A DNA stretch of 64,000 nt from Aquabacterium sp. A7-Y (GTDB taxonomy: Bacteria > Pseudomonadota > Gammaproteobacteria > Burkholderiales > Burkholderiaceae_C). A program made the position numbers and the translations under genes. The stretch covers positions 185,141 through 249,140 of the forward strand of contig NZ_JAPFBW010000005.1 in NCBI RefSeq assembly GCF_026153205.1, read 5' to 3'. The notes under the pieces are model-generated. The model searched no databases. It worked only from the letters and a program-made list of their open reading frames with translations, and was not told the origin of the DNA. Of this stretch, positions 9,901-17,164 are shown piece by piece (the stretch's first letter is position 1; each line of letters begins with the position of its first letter).

Positions 9901-10629
9901 GCTGTAGACGTCGATCTTCAGCAGGCCCTTGGCCTGGGCTTCGAAAAAGGCGGACGCCAGCTTCCAGAAGGTGGAGACCTGCGGATTGGCGGCGCTGGCG
10001 CCGAGGCCGGCGCAGACGTCGCTCATGCGCGTCGCGGCCGCCGGCGAGACGCCGCGCATCAGCGTGAGCAGCAGGCGCTCGAGTTCGGAACGGGTGGCAT
10101 CGTTGGGCTGCCGGGCCGCGGCATCGCCCGTCGCAGGCAACTCGACCCATTGCCAGTCGACACTCCACAGGTCGGCCGGGTGAACGCGGTCGGCGCCGGC
10201 CAGCTCCTGCACCGCGCGGTACTGCGGGAACAGAGCGACCGGGGAGATCTTGCGGCCGGCCAGCACGCGCGACAGGTAGTCGAGCAGGCCGAAGGACGCC
10301 TTCTCGATCGCCTCGACGGCCGCCGGGGTGAGCTTCTGGGGTTTCTGGACAAAACGCTGCACCGCCGCTTCGGAGGCGCGCAGTACGCTGGCCGCGGCCG
10401 GCATGCCGACCAGCTCCAGGGCGCCGACGCCCTGGTGCAGTTGCTGGCGGGCAGTCCGCAGCACGGCCGGGTCGACATCGTCGACATCCGAGCCGACCAC
10501 ACCCTCGGACTCCTTCAGAAAACGTCTGAGCGCCTTGTGCGCTGACTCGAGCGACTTGCGCAACTCCTCCTGCACCCAGGCCAGGGAGCTCAGGTCGTCG
10601 CTCTTGATCGTGTCGCGGTTACTGTCCAT
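3994..10629 (-). CDS. chpA: ChpA/PilL-type hybrid chemosensory histidine kinase
   Basis: A giant protein of 2211 residues, the CheA-like kinase of the Pil-Chp system controlling type IV pili. Three Hpt modules keep the phospho-histidine: HTFKGSARM (His about 759), AHSLAGSSA (His about 1105) and HTFKGGARL (His about 1432). Two more Hpt-like regions nearer the N-terminus lack it. After Ala/Pro/Glu-rich linkers come a dimerisation region, the ATPase with HLLRNSVTHGIE and ELAGRGVGMDVV, a CheW-like domain, and a C-terminal receiver with VLSDIEMPRMDG. I chose ATG at 10627-10629: family similarity starts at DLSSLAWVQEEL just after it, and the upstream GTG (10687) would have its ribosome site inside a GC hairpin. 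Confidence 0.94.
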   Translation of the reverse strand: MDSNRDTIKSDDLSSLAWVQEELRKSLESAHKALRRFLKESEGVVGSDVDDVDPAVLRTARQQLHQGVGALELVGMPAAASVLRASEAAVQRFVQKPQKLTPAAVEAIEKASFGLLDYLSRVLAGRKISPVALFPQYRAVQELAGADRVHPADLWSVDWQWVELPATGDAAARQPNDATRSELERLLLTLMRGVSPAAATRMSDVCAGLGASAANPQVSTFWKLASAFFEAQAKGLLKIDVYSKRVASRILAQFTMLERGESAVSDRLAQDLLFFCAQCPLPDDRVAPRLAAVRKAYGLSDDQVVNYEVSQLGRFDPGQLVQARKRVAAAKDSWSAVAGGEMHRLPSLNEQFSLVGDSLRKIYPAGEALADALQHAVQQTVESHASPVPPLAMEVATSVLYLEASLEDVDFDHPEQEARTSRLAQRIEAVRKGRPPEPLEPWMEDLYRRVSDRQTMGSVVQELRNSLTEAEKNIDQFFRDPTDRNVLMPVPNQLAAMRGVLSVLGLDQASHAVLKMREVVDELIATEVDPVRAAEAGTFDRLAGNLGALGFLIDMLSYQPQMAKSLFVFDAQRGELKPVMGRSDTGAPVPAEEGGTANLMLVEPRLIEQAEALAEAAVREDVPLEAVSAELQKLSQEAIVADQPALIATLSSAQEAVAQVEAGEADVQEAREQVAQAMADFVSTASEPVALEPEPIAPPPPRPSPAPATSSGLEEDDEMREIFLEEARDVMAAASEALDSLVSTPDDIEQLTVVRRSFHTFKGSARMVGLNDFGEAGWACEQLYNMWLAEQRPADDDLRELTGEVLVYLASWINEIAARVTPPTHHSAPVRQVADTLRLEGRRIPLDVAVAANPAPAPVPAQKIVVAPAAEQPGTADEHRAESGAGVPAEEAPALPEIADLGIDLSAFEGGAAAPAPTLAPELPPLGEEIRLEGEAQADVPAAEIEELPLDALEAFDAAQPVEARREDGQPDTGMPSLDIDFDLDLPGLEASSAEFAAGAGADLVAALRNAQAQRPAEGAEDIEALPDNVVPLPVTRTEREETPASAEAISDQVKVVGPLRISIPLFNIYLTEADELSRRLTTEVAEWAMELHRPIGETPIALAHSLAGSSATVGFTDLSQLARQLEHALMRAQALGTGSTDEARLFVDVAEEIRHLLHQFAAGFLKEPTPALLERLAAHEIESARQLEEMNARLRGDSGASTTVGFDTAQGLLEPLPLEETAAESDAEAALPIEEGDVLPPVTDAESLAVEPMAVELPADQPGAQLPVEWAPAAEAPVEPAAEAPAEAEAPVAEPAPEPLLSAEDEPALDESAADALAEPPSAPVAEVAPAPSYAEPAPVVAPIELGRTEFKELAAFDSRTTAVPTHVTGLPGGIDIDDDIDQVDAVDADLFPIFEEEGQDLLPQLASQMRDWVDAPDELKHANACMRTLHTFKGGARLAGAMRLGEMAHRLETGIERLLVRGEIQGADLEPLQARVDALNAVFEALRANDAQAYADATASIPTTPVAAPAPAPAVVPAQPAAQAPAAPATPVEALSATSVPAPAAVQEREEPAVTAHAAEIDWSRFAAGSGAVTSVAVRAAGGASHAAVRVRAQLLDRLVNQAGEVSITRARLESEVAQIKGSLSDLTDNLERLRQQLRDIELQAETQMTSRMEAAKAEGNNFDPLEFDRFTRFQEITRMMAESVNDVATVQRTLQRTLETAEDELAAQARLTRDLQDDLLRTRMVEFEGLSERLYRVVRLAAKETGKQVRLDIVGGSIEVDRGVLERMTGSFEHLLRNSVTHGIESPQVRAEAGKDPVGTIVVAVQQEGNEVAIEFRDDGAGLHLGRIRQRALSMGLVEAGSEPSDAELANLIFTPGFSTAETVTELAGRGVGMDVVRSDVNAMGGRIETATSVGQGTSFKLVLPLTTAITQIVMLRCGQLVVGVPSHLVEIVRRGSLTELARGYETGSYAMGEQLIPFFWMGALLQSSGRGAEIGRSAPIIVVRSAQQRVALHVDEVLGNQEVVVKNLGPQLSRLPGLAGMTLLASGAVSLIYNPVALATVYGEAARAMTQATLQAPAGEAAAQAALLAQPVQPETPLTPLVLVVDDSLTVRRVTQRLLTREGYRVSLAKDGLEALERLADERPAVVLSDIEMPRMDGFDLVRNIRGDSRLAHLPVIMITSRIAQKHRDYAAELGVNHYLGKPYSEEELLALIGRYTADMTAASVAV

Positions 10630-10692
10630 CCAGTGCCCCGTCGGGAATGGTTCCGGGGCCTTGCCCCGAAGTATCTTGTCCAAATGCACGCA

Positions 10693-10711
10693 GGGGCGGC
10701 AGCGCCGCCCC
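10693..10711 (-). other. GC-rich hairpin between pilJ and chpA
   Basis: A perfect 8-bp inverted repeat, GGGGCGGC / GCCGCCCC with a 3-base loop, sits 16 bases after the pilJ stop. There is no T-run on the minus-strand 3' side, so it is not a convincing intrinsic terminator for pilJ. It may moderate expression or RNA stability between pilJ and chpA. Confidence 0.5.
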
Positions 10712-10727
10712 CTTTAAGCTCGCGGCC

Positions 10728-13052
10728 TCAGCCGATCTTGAATCGTGACACAGACTGCTTCAGTTCTTCCGCACTCTTCGACAGTTCGCGCACCAGCTGG
10801 GCGGTGGAGCGTGTGCCCTCGCCGGTCTGCTCGGTCACGGCGAAGATGTGCTGAATGTTGCCGGCCACCACGTTGGCCGACTCGGCTTCGCGGGAGGCCT
10901 GCGCCGAGATCTGCTCGATCAGTTCGGCCAGCTGGCGCGACACCTTGTCGATCTCGCCCAGCGCGGTACCGGCCGCGTCGGACAGTCGGGCCCCTTCGAC
11001 CACACCCTGGGTGGAGCGCTCCATGGCGCCCACCGCGTCCTGGGTGTCGGTCTGAATGGTCTTCACCAGCGCCGCGATCTGACGTGTCGCGTCGGCGGAG
11101 CGCTCGGCCAGCCGCTGCACTTCCTCGGCCACCACCGAGAAGCCCCGACCGGCTTCACCGGCGGAGGCAGCCTGGATGGCGGCGTTCAGGGCCAGCACGT
11201 TGGTCTGCTCGGTAATGTCGGAAATCAGCTCGGTGATTTCGCCGATCTCCTGGGACGACTCGCCCAGCCGCTTGATCCGCTTGGAGGTTTCCTGGATCTG
11301 GTCACGGATGGCGTTCATACCGCCGATGGTGTTCTGCACCGCGGCCAGGCCCGATTCGGCGGCATTCAGCGATTGGCGTGCCACCCGGGCCGAGTGCTGC
11401 GCTTGCGCCGACACTTCGTTGATTCGGCCGGCCATCTGCAGCACCGACTCGCCGGTGTCGCGGATCTCGCGCAGCTGCTCGGTCGAGGCTGCCAGCAGCT
11501 CGGTCGACGTGGCTTCCACCTGCTGCGTGGTCTCGGTCACGCGAGACACCGTGCCCTGCACCTGCGACACCAGGTTGCGCAGCTCTTCCACCGTGTAGTT
11601 CACCGAGTCGGCGATGGCGCCGGTGATGTCCTCGGTCACGGTCGCCTGTTGCGTCAGATCGCCCTCGGCCACCGTCTGAAGTTCGTTCATCAGGCGAAGA
11701 ATAGCGGCCTGGTTGGCGTCGTTGACGCGCTTGGCCTCTTGCTCCTGACGCTCGGCTTCCTGGCGCTGCTGGTCGGCGATCAGGGCGCGCTGACGCTCGC
11801 CCTGCAGGTAGACATAAGCGAGGCCGCCAATACCCAGCAGCGAGAGCGCCACCGAGACGAGCAGCAGGGCCACATTCAGGGCACCGAAACCGGCCTCGCC
11901 GGACAGGCGTTCCTGCACGGTTTCCAGGCCTTTGCGCAGCGGTTCGCTGTCGGCAATGATGGCCGCCTGGGCTTCACGCGCAGACACCAGGCCCTGCAGG
12001 TTGCCCAGAATGGCACCGGCCTGCGTGCGGGTTTGTTCATACAACTGCAGCAGGGCATCCAGGCGCTCCTTGGTCTGCTCGTCCTTGGTGCCGGGCAGGC
12101 GCAGCTCGGGGCTGCCTTCGGCCAGGCCCTGGGCAATCTCGCGGAAGGAGTTCAAGTCCTTGCCCAGCAGGAACACCGCCTCGGGGCTGACGCCTTCCAT
12201 GGTCAGGAACTCGTTGGCCGATTTACCGATACGCTGGGTCAGCATCACGAGCTGGCCGGCCGCGGAGATTTCGGCAGCGGAGGCGTTCTGCTGCAGCTTG
12301 AGGGAGGCGATGGTCTCGGCGATTTCCAGCAGGTCGGACGACTGGCGGTTGATGGCGCGCAGCGCCTGGCCCACCTGCGTCAGGATCTGCTGCTGCGAGA
12401 GCACCGTGTTGGCGTTTTTCTCGGCGCGGTCGACCAGCGGGATCAGCGGCTCGATGGAGATCTGCACGTCGGCCGACGCGGGTTTCAGATCGGTAGCGGC
12501 ATCGCCGCTCTGCAGGCCGCGCACGTCGCGCGCCAGCACCGAAGTGCTTTCCTTCACCTCGGGGAAGGCCTGCGGGCTGCCGATCAGCGCCTGCGACACC
12601 GACTTCGCCAGACGCTGCGACTGCATCAGCGCCTGACCGGAGGCACGCACCTGTTCGGCGACCTTGTTCGCGGAGGTCTGCGACATCACGGTCACCGCCA
12701 CCAGGCCTACCAGACCGGCGAAGGTGAAGCCGCCCAGCAGACGCTGCTGCGTGGCCGGCGGCAGGTGACCGATCAGGGGCACCGACACGCGCGGGCCGGC
12801 GGCGTCCAGGCCACCGTGCTGCACGCGGGTCTCGGCGAACTCGCCGGGCATTTCCGAAGGCGCCGCCTCGGAGATGATGGAGGAGTCCTGGCTCAAGGTC
12901 GATGCGCCGGCACGGTCGAGCGCGAGCGAGCCGTCGGCCCCGGGCAGCGGGAGATCGTCCAGCCGTGGGGAGACCTCATCGTACGCGGCATCCGGCGAGA
13001 TGCCTGACGAGGACTTCTTGCCCGAACCCTTAAATTTGTTGATGAAACCCAT
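10728..13052 (-). CDS. pilJ: PilJ-type methyl-accepting chemotaxis protein
   Basis: A 774-residue receptor feeding the Pil-Chp kinase. Order: a cytoplasmic N-terminal tail (about 100 residues), TM1 near residue 108 ([19 protein letters not shown]), a periplasmic PilJ-type sensory region, TM2 near residue 385-410 ([19 protein letters not shown]), a HAMP-like stretch and a long signalling coiled coil. The hairpin tip [15 protein letters not shown] at about 614 is the kinase-contact signature. Start: ATG at 13050-13052 with GAGGGACAT just upstream; an in-frame codon further up falls in duplicated pilI sequence. It follows pilI by about 50 bp. No C-terminal CheR-docking pentapeptide is seen; the protein ends SVSRFKIG. 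Confidence 0.94.
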   Translation of the reverse strand: MGFINKFKGSGKKSSSGISPDAAYDEVSPRLDDLPLPGADGSLALDRAGASTLSQDSSIISEAAPSEMPGEFAETRVQHGGLDAAGPRVSVPLIGHLPPATQQRLLGGFTFAGLVGLVAVTVMSQTSANKVAEQVRASGQALMQSQRLAKSVSQALIGSPQAFPEVKESTSVLARDVRGLQSGDAATDLKPASADVQISIEPLIPLVDRAEKNANTVLSQQQILTQVGQALRAINRQSSDLLEIAETIASLKLQQNASAAEISAAGQLVMLTQRIGKSANEFLTMEGVSPEAVFLLGKDLNSFREIAQGLAEGSPELRLPGTKDEQTKERLDALLQLYEQTRTQAGAILGNLQGLVSAREAQAAIIADSEPLRKGLETVQERLSGEAGFGALNVALLLVSVALSLLGIGGLAYVYLQGERQRALIADQQRQEAERQEQEAKRVNDANQAAILRLMNELQTVAEGDLTQQATVTEDITGAIADSVNYTVEELRNLVSQVQGTVSRVTETTQQVEATSTELLAASTEQLREIRDTGESVLQMAGRINEVSAQAQHSARVARQSLNAAESGLAAVQNTIGGMNAIRDQIQETSKRIKRLGESSQEIGEITELISDITEQTNVLALNAAIQAASAGEAGRGFSVVAEEVQRLAERSADATRQIAALVKTIQTDTQDAVGAMERSTQGVVEGARLSDAAGTALGEIDKVSRQLAELIEQISAQASREAESANVVAGNIQHIFAVTEQTGEGTRSTAQLVRELSKSAEELKQSVSRFKIG

Positions 13053-13071
13053 ATGTCCCTCTAGCTCACGT

Positions 13072-13123
13072 CCCTGGGCCTCGGCCCACAATCTTCACCC
13101 TGGGCCTCAGCCCACAATCTTCA
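13072..13123. repeat. 26-bp tandem duplication across the pilI stop codon
   Basis: Two adjacent 26-bp units, 13072-13097 and 13098-13123, differ at one base (CTCGGCCC against CTCAGCCC). The A in the right-hand unit creates the TGA that ends pilI (13107-13109, minus strand). The left-hand unit carries CGA at that place. The duplication therefore spans the end of pilI and the gap to pilJ. Confidence 0.9.
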
Positions 13124-13646
13124 AAAAGGCCTCGTCGGCAGCCAAGGCACCGAGGCTCAGTTCCTGCCACTTGCGTCCCTGACCATCGCGGTAGAGCCCC
13201 CCCACGAAGGACGGCTTGCCGCGCGTCTCCTCGGGTTCCGGCTGCAGCTGTTCCTTGCCGCGCAGGCCCGAAAGCCGCTCCACCAGCAGGGCACAGTTGA
13301 CCTCGAGCATCGGGTTGAAGGCCACCAGGCGGGCCTGATCACGCACGTTGTCCGTCGGCGCCACGGAGGCGGAGGTGTTCTTGAAGCCGAGGAAGCCGGC
13401 CAGGTCCACGACACCGTGCAAGCCGCCGCGCAGGTTCGCCACACCGACAAACCACGATGCAGTGTGCGGCACCGGTACATACCCCGCGAAGGGAAAAATC
13501 TCGCCCGCATCCGACAGGGGCAGCAGGAATCCATGGCCGGCAGACTCCACCGCCAACCAGTTCGCGGTGCGGGCCTCGGTGCGGGCCGCCTGCAAACGCT
13601 CGGCCAGCCGGCTTTGCAACTCACGCAGCGCTTCTTTTTTCGCCAT
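13107..13646 (-). CDS. pilI: PilI-type CheW-like adaptor protein
   Basis: A 179-residue protein with a single CheW domain (about residues 25-170) and no other domain. The conserved stretch WFVGVANLRGGLHGVVDL matches the core of CheW adaptors that link a receptor to a CheA kinase. Here it would couple PilJ to ChpA. It sits between pilH and pilJ in the order standard for Pil-Chp clusters. The stop codon lies within a 26-bp tandem duplication; without the base change in that unit the protein would continue for a few more residues (reading on KIVGRGPGT then TGA). Confidence 0.92.
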   Translation of the reverse strand: MAKKEALRELQSRLAERLQAARTEARTANWLAVESAGHGFLLPLSDAGEIFPFAGYVPVPHTASWFVGVANLRGGLHGVVDLAGFLGFKNTSASVAPTDNVRDQARLVAFNPMLEVNCALLVERLSGLRGKEQLQPEPEETRGKPSFVGGLYRDGQGRKWQELSLGALAADEAFLKIVG

Positions 13647-13706
13647 TCGTCTTGCCTGTGTCCCTGTGTGGTCCAGCGCCCGGCTTCAGCGTGCCGGGCT
13701 GCCGAC

Positions 13707-14072
13707 TCAGTCGAAAGCGCGGATCTTGGAGATCAGCTCGTCGGCATCCACCGGCTTCACGACGTAGTCGCGCGCGCCCTGGCGCATGCCCCAGACCTTG
13801 TCGGTTTCCTGGTTCTTGCTGGTGCACATGATCACCGGCACGTCCGCGTAGTTGGGGTCGCGGGTGATGGCGCGGGTCAGCTGGAAGCCGTTCTGGCCCG
13901 GCATCACGACGTCCATCAGGATCAGGTCGGGTTTTTCCTCACCCAGGCGGCGCATTGCTTCCTCGCCGTTCTCGGCGGTGCGCACCGTATAGCCTTTTTT
14001 CGTCAGCAATTCCGACAGGTGGTGCAGTTCGGTCTTCGAGTCGTCGACCAACAGGATCTTCTTGACTGGCAT
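13707..14072 (-). CDS. pilH: PilH-type single-domain response regulator
   Basis: A 121-residue stand-alone receiver. It shows KILLVDDSKTELHHL at the N-terminus (acidic pair), the phospho-acceptor in DLILMDVVMPGQNGF, and the lysine in DYVVKPVDADEL. No output domain is present. By family and position it is the CheY-like PilH of the Pil-Chp pathway, thought to modulate retraction or drain phosphoryl groups. Start: ATG at 14070-14072 preceded by GAGGAAAGAGCC, a good ribosome binding site; an in-frame codon nine residues upstream lacks one. It follows pilG by about 95 bp. Confidence 0.92.
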   Translation of the reverse strand: MPVKKILLVDDSKTELHHLSELLTKKGYTVRTAENGEEAMRRLGEEKPDLILMDVVMPGQNGFQLTRAITRDPNYADVPVIMCTSKNQETDKVWGMRQGARDYVVKPVDADELISKIRAFD

Positions 14073-14166
14073 GGCTCTTTCCTCGCTCCGGCCACCCACG
14101 GGCGGCCTGTACTACTTCAACGGTTTGATGCAGCAGGGCGCCCGCCGGGCGCCCCTTGATCCGGTC

Positions 14167-14568
14167 TCAAGCCACCCGGCTGTACTGCTCCACGGCCTGG
14201 AGCAGCTGATCCTTGGTGAACGGCTTGGTCAGGTAATCTTCCGAGCCCACCATGCGGCCGCGGGCCTTGTCGAACAGCCCGTCCTTGGAGGACAGCATGA
14301 TGACAGGCACCTGCGCGAACTTCGGATTGCGCTTGATGATGGCGCAGGTCTGGTAGCCGTCGAGGCGAGGCATCAAGATGTCGCAGAAGATCAGCTGCGG
14401 CTCATGGTCGTTGACCTTGGCCAGCGCATCGAAGCCATCCTCGGCCAGCACCACTTCATATCCCCCCTGTTTCAGGAAGATCTCCGCACTGCGGCGGATG
14501 GTGTTGCTGTCATCGATGACCAGCACCTTGGTGGCTGTATCCACCGATGTAGCGTTGTCGCTGCTCAC
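14167..14568 (-). CDS. pilG: PilG-type single-domain response regulator
   Basis: A 133-residue receiver-only protein: KVLVIDDSNTIRRSAE, phospho-acceptor in LIFCDILMPRLDGYQ, and DYLTKPFTKDQL. It is closest to PilG, the CheY-like output of ChpA that promotes pilus extension in the Pseudomonas model. The start is GTG (14566-14568) with GGAGAGGGCTCA in front, a clear Shine-Dalgarno sequence. It is the first chemosensory gene of the minus-strand cluster and lies 42 bp downstream of the rubredoxin gene, so both may share the promoter near 14800-14823. Confidence 0.92.
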   Translation of the reverse strand: MSSDNATSVDTATKVLVIDDSNTIRRSAEIFLKQGGYEVVLAEDGFDALAKVNDHEPQLIFCDILMPRLDGYQTCAIIKRNPKFAQVPVIMLSSKDGLFDKARGRMVGSEDYLTKPFTKDQLLQAVEQYSRVA

Positions 14569-14610
14569 TGAGCCCTCTCCTCAACGACTGCCGAAGCCTG
14601 CGTGTTCCAA

Positions 14611-14784
14611 TCAGATCTGCACCATCTCGAAATCCTCCTTGCGCGCGCCGCATTCCGGGCAGGTCCAATTCATGGGGACGGCAGCCCAGGCGGTCCCGGG
14701 CGCGATACCATGCTCCGGGTCGCCAGCGGCCTCGTCGTAGATCCAACCGCAAATCAGGCACATCCAAGTTCGAGACTCGCTCAC
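14611..14784 (-). CDS. rubA: Rubredoxin
   Basis: A 57-residue protein. Two Cys-x2-Cys knuckles bind one iron: CLICGW near residue 9 and CPECGA near residue 42, with WIYDEAAGDPEHGIAPGT and the C-terminal RKEDFEMV typical of rubredoxins. It is a small cytosolic electron carrier. I take GTG at 14782-14784 as the start because most of the family has several residues before the first knuckle; ATG at the eighth codon would cut too close. No strong ribosome site is visible. A rubredoxin ahead of pilG is a recurrent Burkholderiales arrangement, with no known link to pili. Confidence 0.93.
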   Translation of the reverse strand: MSESRTWMCLICGWIYDEAAGDPEHGIAPGTAWAAVPMNWTCPECGARKEDFEMVQI

Positions 14785-14799
14785 TTTGTATCAGTTTCA

Positions 14800-14823
14800 C
14801 TACAATGATGCGAGTCATTGTAG
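14800..14823. promoter_or_regulatory. Palindrome in the rubA/thiD divergent promoter region
   Basis: A perfect 9-bp inverted repeat, CTACAATGA / TCATTGTAG with a 6-bp spacer, lies 15 bp from the rubA start. Each arm contains TACAAT, a near-consensus -10 hexamer, once per strand, so it could hold two face-to-face -10 elements or an operator. Convincing -35 hexamers are not evident. A second small palindrome, ACGTGA-TTGT-TCACGT, follows at 14866-14881 toward thiD. The regulator is unknown. Confidence 0.5.
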
Positions 14824-14920
14824 CCTTACGAAGACACCAAACTACCTGGGTCTGTGCGAACTTACACGTGATTGTTCACGTAGACTTTGTAACCGCCACC
14901 CCCCGCCGAAGCGGCTGCTC

Positions 14921-15841
14921 ATGACCACCGATCCGAATCCCTCCGACCTCACCCAAGACGACACCCAGGACATGACCGGGCCGGCTTGCGTGATGACCTT
15001 CAACGCGAACGACCCGAGCGGTGCCGGCGGGCTGGGCGGCGACGTCGCGACGATCTCCGCGATGGGAGCCCACGCGCTGCCCGTCGTCACCGCCGTGCTG
15101 CTGCGCGACACCGCCGAGGTCTTCGACCACCAGTCCATCGACGAGGACGCCATTGTCGAGCAGGCCCGCAGCATCCTCGAGGACGCCGCCATTTCCGCCT
15201 GGAAGGTCGGCTTCCTCGGCAGCGCGGAGGGCGTCAGTGCCGCCGCCGAAGTGCTGAGCGATTATCCCGATGTCCCGCTGGTCTCCTACCTGCCCAATCT
15301 GTCATGGATGGAGGAAGCCGACCACGAGGCCTACCACGAAGCGTTCCGTGAACTGGTGCTGCCCCAGACCGAAGTGCTGGTCGGCAACCACAAGACGCTG
15401 ACCGATTTCCTGCTGCCGGACTGGGAGGCCGACCGGCCGGCTTCGCCGCGCGAGCTGGCGGGCGCGGCGGCCGAACACGGTGCGCGCTTTGTGCTGGTGA
15501 CCGGCGTGCAGTTGCCGGACCAGTTCGTCGACAACGTGCTGGCATCCGCCGAAGGCCCCATCACCGGCGAGAAGTTCGAGCGCTTCGACACCTCCTTCGT
15601 TGGCGCCGGCGACACGCTGGCCGCAGCACTCGCGGCGATGCTGGCCAACGGCGCCGAGCTGCACATGGCCACCGCCGAAGCGCTGGCCTTCCTCGACCAG
15701 ACGCTGGACGCCGGCTTCCGCCCGGGCATGGGCTCGGTCGTGCCGGACCGTTTCTTCTGGGCCCAGCCGCCTGCCGAAGACGAGGAACTGCCGCCGGGCG
15801 CCGACGTCGATGCGCCCCACGACCCCCGACATGTCCACTAA
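14921..15841 (+). CDS. thiD: Hydroxymethylpyrimidine/phosphomethylpyrimidine kinase
   Basis: A 306-residue ribokinase-fold enzyme for thiamine synthesis (HMP to HMP-P to HMP-PP). The substrate-side motif reads [16 protein letters not shown] and the anion-hole motif is [15 protein letters not shown]. The C-terminal ~30 residues (acidic and proline-rich) extend beyond the fold. Start: ATG at 14921 (MTTDPNPSD); the frame is open 45 codons further upstream, but that stretch covers the promoter palindromes and has no family similarity. The 3' end overlaps the hemL start by 11 bp, suggesting coupled translation. No TPP riboswitch is recognisable in the 5' region. Confidence 0.92.
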   Translation: MTTDPNPSDLTQDDTQDMTGPACVMTFNANDPSGAGGLGGDVATISAMGAHALPVVTAVLLRDTAEVFDHQSIDEDAIVEQARSILEDAAISAWKVGFLGSAEGVSAAAEVLSDYPDVPLVSYLPNLSWMEEADHEAYHEAFRELVLPQTEVLVGNHKTLTDFLLPDWEADRPASPRELAGAAAEHGARFVLVTGVQLPDQFVDNVLASAEGPITGEKFERFDTSFVGAGDTLAAALAAMLANGAELHMATAEALAFLDQTLDAGFRPGMGSVVPDRFFWAQPPAEDEELPPGADVDAPHDPRHVH

Positions 15842-17120
15842 CCTCGCCCTGTTCGAACGCGCCCAGCGCGTCATCCCGGGCGGTGTCAACTCGCCGGTGC
15901 GCGCCTTCCGCGCGGTCGGCGGCACGCCGCGTTTCATCCGCCGCGCCGAAGGCGCCTACCTCTTCGATGCCGAGGGCCGGCGCTACATCGACTACATCGG
16001 CTCCTGGGGCCCGATGATCCTCGGCCACGGCCATCCGGCCGTGCTGGAGGCGGTGCGCGAGGCGGCCGGCGAGGGTTTGTCCTTCGGCGCGCCGACCGAG
16101 CGTGAGATCGAGCTCGCGGAGGAAATCCTCAAGCTGGTCCCCTCGATGCAGCAGCTGCGCCTGGTCAGCTCGGGCACCGAGGCGGCGATGAGCGCGATCC
16201 GGCTGGCCCGTGGCGCCACCGGCCGCGCGATGCTGATCAAGTTCGAAGGCTGCTACCACGGTCATGCCGATGCCCTGCTGGTCAAGGCCGGCTCCGGCCT
16301 CGCCACCTTCGGCAACCCGACCAGTGCCGGCGTGCCGGCTGAGGTGGTGCAGCACACCCTGGTGCTGGAGTACAACAACCTCCAGCAACTGGAAGAGGCC
16401 TTCGCGCTGCACGGCAAGGCGATCGCCTGCGCGATGATCGAGCCGATCGCCGGCAACATGAACTTCGTGCGCGCCGGCCTGCCTTTCATGAAACGGCTGC
16501 GCGAACTGTGCTCCCAGTACGGCGCGCTGCTGGTGTTCGACGAAGTGATGACCGGCTTTCGCGTGGGGCTGCGCAGCGCCCAGGGCCTCTACGCCGACCA
16601 GTTGCCGGGCTTCCAGCCCGACCTCAGCGTGTTCGGCAAGGTGATCGGCGGCGGCATGCCGCTGGCGGCCTTCGGCGGGCCGCGCGAGGTGATGCAGCAG
16701 CTCGCGCCGGTCGGCGCGGTCTACCAGGCGGGCACGCTGTCGGGCAATCCGGTCGCCACTGCCTGCGGCCTGGCGACCTTGCGCGAGATCCAGAAACCGG
16801 GCTTTTTCGACGCGCTGTCGGCCAGCACCCGCTCGCTGGTGGACGGGCTGAGCCAGGCGGCGCGCGCCGCGGGCGTGCCCTTCGCGGGCGACTGTGAAGG
16901 CGGCATGTTCGGCTTTTTCTTCGCCGACGCGCTGCCACAGCACTACAGCCAGGTGATGGCGACCGACAAGGAACGCTTCAACCGCTTTTTCCACGGCATG
17001 CTGGAGCGGGGCGTCTACCTGGCACCCGCCCTCTACGAGGCCGGCTTCGTCAGTGCGGCGCACAGCCGGGCCGATCTGGACGTCACCGTCGCGGCCGCCG
17101 CCGAGGCGCTGCGGGCCTGA
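15831..17120 (+). CDS. hemL: Glutamate-1-semialdehyde 2,1-aminomutase
   Basis: A 429-residue PLP enzyme (family about 427) forming 5-aminolevulinate from glutamate-1-semialdehyde in the C5 tetrapyrrole pathway. Signature segments: [12 protein letters not shown] at the N-terminus, [36 protein letters not shown], and the Schiff-base lysine in [16 protein letters not shown]. It overlaps thiD and ends just before a good intrinsic terminator at 17140-17164, so thiD-hemL is probably a two-gene transcript. Confidence 0.95.
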   Translation: MSTNLALFERAQRVIPGGVNSPVRAFRAVGGTPRFIRRAEGAYLFDAEGRRYIDYIGSWGPMILGHGHPAVLEAVREAAGEGLSFGAPTEREIELAEEILKLVPSMQQLRLVSSGTEAAMSAIRLARGATGRAMLIKFEGCYHGHADALLVKAGSGLATFGNPTSAGVPAEVVQHTLVLEYNNLQQLEEAFALHGKAIACAMIEPIAGNMNFVRAGLPFMKRLRELCSQYGALLVFDEVMTGFRVGLRSAQGLYADQLPGFQPDLSVFGKVIGGGMPLAAFGGPREVMQQLAPVGAVYQAGTLSGNPVATACGLATLREIQKPGFFDALSASTRSLVDGLSQAARAAGVPFAGDCEGGMFGFFFADALPQHYSQVMATDKERFNRFFHGMLERGVYLAPALYEAGFVSAAHSRADLDVTVAAAAEALRA

Positions 17121-17139
17121 GGCGGCCCCTCTCCATCAG

Positions 17140-17164
17140 CGGGCCTTTCGGGGCCCGTTTTTTT
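17140..17164 (+). terminator. Intrinsic terminator after hemL
   Basis: Stem CGGGCC / GGCCCG with a 6-base loop (TTTCGG) followed by seven T residues, 20 bases after the hemL stop. It is a clear rho-independent terminator for the thiD-hemL transcript. Confidence 0.88.

Noticed and set aside
10693..10711. Intrinsic terminator between pilJ and chpA.
   Set aside because: The stem is good but the required U-run is on the wrong side for the minus-strand transcript.
14824..14920. TPP riboswitch upstream of thiD.
   Set aside because: The conserved CTGAGA and ACCTGATCTGG-type blocks of the THI element are not found.
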